Assembly (NCBI GenBank): GCA_934162665.1
Contig: CAKPJN010000002.1
Location: 1-64,000, forward strand
Origin: an uncultured Bacilli bacterium
GTDB lineage: Bacteria > Bacillota_I > Bacilli_A > RF39 > UBA660
Direction of reading: 5' to 3'
Length of the DNA: 64,000 nucleotides
In this document: one piece after another, positions 60,738 through 64,000 of the stretch
How the letters are laid out: each line of letters starts with the position of its first letter
How positions within the stretch are numbered: position 1 is the first letter of the stretch
Program-made: the position numbers and the translations under genes
Notes under the pieces: generated by a model
The model's input: only the letters and a program-made list of their open reading frames with translations
Database searches by the model: none
What the model was told of the DNA's origin: nothing

Positions 60738-61285
60738 ATGAAGAAACTATATATATTTTTTAGAAAAAACAGAGTAATTTTTTATATATTTCTAGTGATT
60801 TTATTTATTATTTTATATGATGGAGTTAATATTAATAAAAATAAAGACTATCCACCTAGTACAAGGGCGTTAATTGAAAAACCTAACTTTTTGCCTGAAT
60901 TAACAGGAAAAAAAATCTTATGCTCTTAGCATCAATTCAAAGACTTATTGATGATAAAGAGATTGATGAAGCCCTAAAAAAAGTAGATTTGTATGATGAA
61001 AGAGATAAGAAATTTCACAAATATTCACTTGGTATGAAACAAAAGCTAGGGATAGCTCAAGTAATCATGGAAGATCCAAAAGTATTAATACTAGATGAAC
61101 CATTCAATAGTCTAGATTTAAAAAGTGCAAAAAAAATAAGAAACTTACTATTAGAAGAAAAGAAAAAAAATAAAATAATAATACTAGCAACTCATATCAA
61201 AGAAGATATAATTACACTATGTGATGAAATATATGAACTAGATGGTGGTCACCTGAGAAAAATAAACAAATTAAAAAACAAGTGA
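60738..61285 (+). pseudogene. ABC transporter ATPase remnant (frameshifted, Walker A missing)
   Basis: The first part (60738-60929) encodes a short membrane segment fused to TRALIEKPNFLPELTG, a segment found downstream of Walker A in bacitracin/lantibiotic-type ABC ATPases. After eight A (60908-60915) the frame is lost; the next frame resumes at about 60911-60920 with NLMLLASIQRL and continues through signature YSLGMKQKLGIAQ, Walker B VLILDEPFNSLD and His-loop ATHIKED to 61285. Walker A and the Q-loop start are deleted. One extra A would rejoin the frames, but the protein would still lack the P-loop. Confidence 0.8.
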
Positions 61286-61299
61286 ATTTAGTCATAAGA

Positions 61300-61853
61300 T
61301 TATTTATATAGCTTATAAAGGAATATCACTAAAAATAAAATTCCAATATATATAAACAGAGCCAAAATAGGTAGTAAAATATTACTATCATTTTTCTTAT
61401 TTAAAATAATCTTCTTATATTCCTCTCCATATTTATATTTTAACTTATTAATCCTAATTTTAATTAAGTAAATATATATTAAATTATCAACACTCATCCA
61501 AAATAATTTGCTAAAAATGAAATATAAAATCATAAATAAAATTGCTAAATTAAAAAATAACACTTGAATAAAAGCCCCTATACATCCAAAACAGAAAAAT
61601 AGGAAAATATTTATAATTTCTAAACAAAATCCTATAAAAAAGAAGCCTCTAAAACATAAATATAAAGGTCCTAGGAAGAATGTCAAAAAAATGTTTCGTT
61701 TCTTATTACTTTTTGGTAATTGCCTCCCAAATAAAGTTCTAAATCTGAAACATCATTACTATATACCTTATGGATAAAATTACCATTTATCATATACCCA
61801 CAACACATACAATAATTATCCTTCATTTTTTTTCCACAATTAGGACATATCAT
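61300..61853 (-). pseudogene. Zinc-ribbon DUF2628-like membrane protein, frameshifted
   Basis: The N-terminal part (61853-61683) starts MICPNCGKK, with CxxC...CMCC zinc-ribbon pairs, and runs to NYQKVIRNETFF then TGA. The second part (61686-61300) continues TFFLGPLYLCFRGFFFIG in another frame, with three or more membrane helices. NYxK...FFLGPLY is a DUF2628-type junction, so the two belong together. The break is at seven T; one more T would restore the frame. The start is supported by a consensus promoter and GGTGAT. Real inactivation, phase variation and sequence error are all possible. Confidence 0.72.
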
Positions 61854-61870
61854 ACTATCACCACAATAAA

Positions 61871-61899
61871 AGTATATTATTAGTTTATGATTTTTACAA
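61871..61899 (-). promoter_or_regulatory. Promoter of the zinc-ribbon membrane gene
   Basis: Minus-strand TTGTAA (61894-61899), 17-base spacer, TATACT (61871-61876), 18 bases before the start codon. Confidence 0.65.
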
Positions 61900-61958
61900 G
61901 AAAAATATATAACATAAGGAACCTGAATTTATAAATATTTATAAAAAAATAAATTCAT

Positions 61959-61987
61959 TTGACAAAAAGTCTATATTTATCTATTAT
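61959..61987 (+). promoter_or_regulatory. murA promoter
   Basis: TTGACA (61959-61964), 17-base spacer, TATTAT (61982-61987); a second extended -10 TGATATAAT ends at 62005. The leader to the murA start is about 150 bases and contains only a small ATGAAA/TTTCAT hairpin. Confidence 0.65.
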
Positions 61988-62156
61988 TGTAATAAGTGAT
62001 ATAATGATTATAGATATATATTTTAACTCCCAACATGAAAAAATTTCATATTTAGTATTAGTTAATTATCATCTAAATCTAAATTAATAATATAGAAATA
62101 GGAACTATATTGGGATAAAACTATAAAATATAATAACAACACTGTGGAGGTAAAAA

Positions 62157-63410
62157 ATGAAAATAATGGAGATAGAAGGAAATAAAGAATTAAAAGGAAC
62201 TATACGAATAAGCGGAGCAAAGAATGCAACAGTGGCCTTAATACCTGCCGCAATATTAACTGATGAAGAAGCAACGATTTGTAATATACCAGAAATAACA
62301 GATACAAATGCCTTATGTGATATCCTAGATTTATTAAATGTTGATGTTAAAAGAGCAAGTGAAAGTATCATAATAGATCCTAAAAATATGAAAAATATTG
62401 AAATAAGCGAAAAATATTCAAAGAAATTAAGAGCGTCTTATTATTTCATGGGTGCACTACTTGGGAAATATAAAAAAGTTGTTATGCATTTTCCAGGAGG
62501 TTGCTCAATAGGAGCTAGACCAATCGATTTACATTTAAAAGGTTTTGAAGCTTTAGGAGCAAAAGTTACTAATCAAAAAAATAAATATATTGTTGAAGCA
62601 GAAGAATTAAAAGGAGCAAACATATATTTAGACTTTGCGTCAGTTGGCGCAACTATTAACATAATGTTAGCTGCAGTAAAGGCAAAAGGAATAACTACTA
62701 TAGATAATGCTGCTAAAGAACCAGAAATTGTAAATGTCGCAACATTTTTAAATAATATGGGAGCAAAGGTAACTGGTGCTGGAACATCTACAATAAAAAT
62801 AGAAGGTGTAGAGCACTTACATAAATGTTTTCATGAAGTTATCCCAGATCGTATTGAAGCAGGAACTTATATTATAATGGGTGCCCTTTGTGGTAATAGA
62901 TTAAAAATAGATAATATTATTCCTGAACATATTGATTCATTACTATCTAAATTAGAAGAGATAGGAACAGAATTAGAAATAGGTACTGATTATGTTGTAG
63001 TAACAAAAAAAGATGAATATAAGCAAACAACTATCAAAACAGGACCATATCCAGGATTCCCAACAGACTTACAACAAATATTTACAGTTTTATTAACTCA
63101 AAGTAATGGTAAATCAAAAGTTGTTGAAACAATTTTTGAAAATAGATTTATGCACGTTCCATATTTAAACGATTTAGGTGCAGATATTACGATTAAAAAT
63201 CAAACCGCAACCATCATGGGTCCAACCAAATTAACTGGAACCAATGTTGTCGCAACAGACTTAAGAGCAGGCGCAACTATGGTAGCGGCAGGTCTAAAAG
63301 CTGAAGGACAAACCGTAATTACAAACGTTGAACATATATTAAGAGGATATGAACAGATAGTAGAGAAACTAACAAATGTAGGTGCTAAAATAGAGATAAA
63401 AGAAATATAA
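62157..63410 (+). CDS. murA: UDP-N-acetylglucosamine 1-carboxyvinyltransferase
   Basis: 417 residues. Catalyses the first committed step of peptidoglycan synthesis. KNATVALIPAAIL near the N-terminus and the catalytic cysteine in FPGGCSIGARPIDLHL (Cys116, the fosfomycin target) are present, as are RIEAGTYIIMGA and DLRAGATMVAAGL. GGAGG lies seven bases before ATG 62157; MEIEG at 62166 is an alternative. Confidence 0.97.
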   Translation: MKIMEIEGNKELKGTIRISGAKNATVALIPAAILTDEEATICNIPEITDTNALCDILDLLNVDVKRASESIIIDPKNMKNIEISEKYSKKLRASYYFMGALLGKYKKVVMHFPGGCSIGARPIDLHLKGFEALGAKVTNQKNKYIVEAEELKGANIYLDFASVGATINIMLAAVKAKGITTIDNAAKEPEIVNVATFLNNMGAKVTGAGTSTIKIEGVEHLHKCFHEVIPDRIEAGTYIIMGALCGNRLKIDNIIPEHIDSLLSKLEEIGTELEIGTDYVVVTKKDEYKQTTIKTGPYPGFPTDLQQIFTVLLTQSNGKSKVVETIFENRFMHVPYLNDLGADITIKNQTATIMGPTKLTGTNVVATDLRAGATMVAAGLKAEGQTVITNVEHILRGYEQIVEKLTNVGAKIEIKEI

Positions 63411-63445
63411 TCTAATAGTTATATTTCTTTTATTTTGGAGGATAC

Positions 63446-64000
63446 ATGAAATTTATAAAAAAACATATCAAACTACTTATATTTATTATTGTAATAATCA
63501 GTATATACTTTATCTATAAACTAAATAACAATAATAATTTAACTTATTTATCATTAGGTGATGGTTATGCAGTAGGAGAGAACTCTTATAAAATTATTGA
63601 TTATGGTTACAGTGACTACTTAAAAGATTATTTAGAAGAAAATAATCAACTACAATTTTATACTAAAAAATTCTCAAATAATAAATTAATGATTACAAAT
63701 CTATATGAAAATATAATTATTAATCAAAAAGTAATAGTAGAAGATAAAACTATAAATATAAAACAATCGTTAAGAAACTCATCAATAATAACCTTATCAA
63801 TAGGAATAAACGACTTAATTTATAAACTGAGTTTAGAAGAAATAAATATCCCAATATCTAAAATTAATAAAATAGTAATAGATACAAATAAAGATTTTAA
63901 TATTTTGATAAAAGAAATAAAAAAATATTATCCATATAAAATATATGTTATAGGTTATCAAACAGTAAATATTCCAAATAAAAATTTACTAATAGCTGTA
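63446..64000 (+). CDS. SGNH/GDSL-like hydrolase with altered nucleophile motif, incomplete at window end
   Basis: 185 codons without a stop up to the window edge. N-terminal membrane anchor (about 8-24), then YLSLGDGYAVGEN where the family has GDSLA.G; the Ser nucleophile is replaced by Gly. The block III-like SIGINDLIYKL is retained. GGAGG precedes the ATG, 35 bases after murA. It resembles the membrane-anchored SGNH proteins of Firmicutes (YpmR-like); the catalytic His region is beyond the window. Confidence 0.65.
   Translation, partial: MKFIKKHIKLLIFIIVIISIYFIYKLNNNNNLTYLSLGDGYAVGENSYKIIDYGYSDYLKDYLEENNQLQFYTKKFSNNKLMITNLYENIIINQKVIVEDKTINIKQSLRNSSIITLSIGINDLIYKLSLEEINIPISKINKIVIDTNKDFNILIKEIKKYYPYKIYVIGYQTVNIPNKNLLIAV

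Noticed and set aside
60738..60929. Independent small membrane protein gene
   Set aside because: Its C-terminal TRALIEKPNFLPELTG is clearly part of an ABC ATPase and continues in the next frame, so it is treated as part of the remnant.
61300..61853. TGA recoded as Trp to join the two halves of the zinc-ribbon gene
   Set aside because: Reading through TGA runs into another stop shortly after and stays in the wrong frame. TGA also ends mnmE and rpoE-region genes normally use standard stops, so the code is standard.
1..64000. CRISPR arrays, insertion sequences, prophage or integrase genes
   Set aside because: No regularly spaced identical repeats, transposase or integrase motifs were seen; the only array-like repeats are the centromere units and the comK upstream hexamers.

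Overview
The window is AT-rich bacterial chromosome from a low-GC Gram-positive (Firmicutes, class Bacilli in the broad sense) and is centred on the replication origin. Almost every gene left of about 29.3 kb is on the minus strand and almost every gene to the right is on the plus strand. The switch lies in the dnaA-rpmH gap, which carries DnaA boxes, so the two arms are the two replichores. The gene order is that of the Bacillus subtilis origin region: rpmH-rnpA-yidC-jag-mnmE-mnmG-rsmG-noc-parA-parB on one side and dnaA-dnaN-recF-gyrB-gyrA-tadA-dnaX-ybaB-recR on the other. The genes spoVT, spoIIR, ricT and a bofA-like gene suggest a spore former or a recent descendant of one. TGA is a normal stop (mnmE ends with it), so the code is standard. 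The species cannot be named from sequence alone; an uncultured gut Bacilli lineage (RF39- or Erysipelotrichia-like) would fit.

Left arm, from the edge to the origin. 0.1-4.5 kb: a seven-gene operon with a SipW-type signal peptidase, three paralogous TasA/camelysin-like proteins, a shorter surface protein and two membrane proteins of unknown function, probably a secreted fibre system. 4.6-18.9 kb: housekeeping genes tatD, metG (behind a T-box), spoVT, mfd, pth, rsmI, a trmN6-like gene, ricT, holB, bofA-like, recR, ybaB, dnaX. 19.0-19.5 kb: a gene-free segment in which four parS-like sites alternate with three Noc-binding-site-like palindromes in degenerate tandem units. 19.6-29.3 kb: tadA, SRP RNA, gyrA, gyrB, recF, a comK homologue in the position usually held by yaaA, dnaN and dnaA.

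Right arm. 29.6-41.6 kb: the rpmH-to-parB block including both ParB-family proteins (Noc and ParB), an MscS channel, a DUF951 protein and an AbgT-type transporter. 41.8-51.3 kb: ychF, an unknown gene, rpsF-ssb-rpsR, a shortened GdpP-like DHH phosphodiesterase, rplI, dnaB, an M23 peptidase where walRK-HI would be expected, yycJ, rlmH, ung. 51.3-60.4 kb: lemA-like, pduL, pbp1A, ywiB-like, argS, rpoE, prfA, prmC, spoIIR, mntP-like. 60.4-61.9 kb: a degraded accessory patch with a 26-residue peptide gene inside a 13-bp inverted repeat, an ABC ATPase remnant and a frameshifted zinc-ribbon membrane protein. 62.1-64.0 kb: murA and an incomplete SGNH-like gene with a changed nucleophile motif.

Functionally the window joins origin firing (dnaA, oriC), origin segregation (ParA-ParB-parS), nucleoid occlusion (Noc and its sites), the replisome (dnaN, dnaX, holB, dnaB, ssb, gyrase) and translation genes. 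The parts most worth a second look are the composite parS/Noc-site centromere, the helically phased hexamer array upstream of comK, the TasA/SipW operon, and the small peptide plus broken ABC patch.
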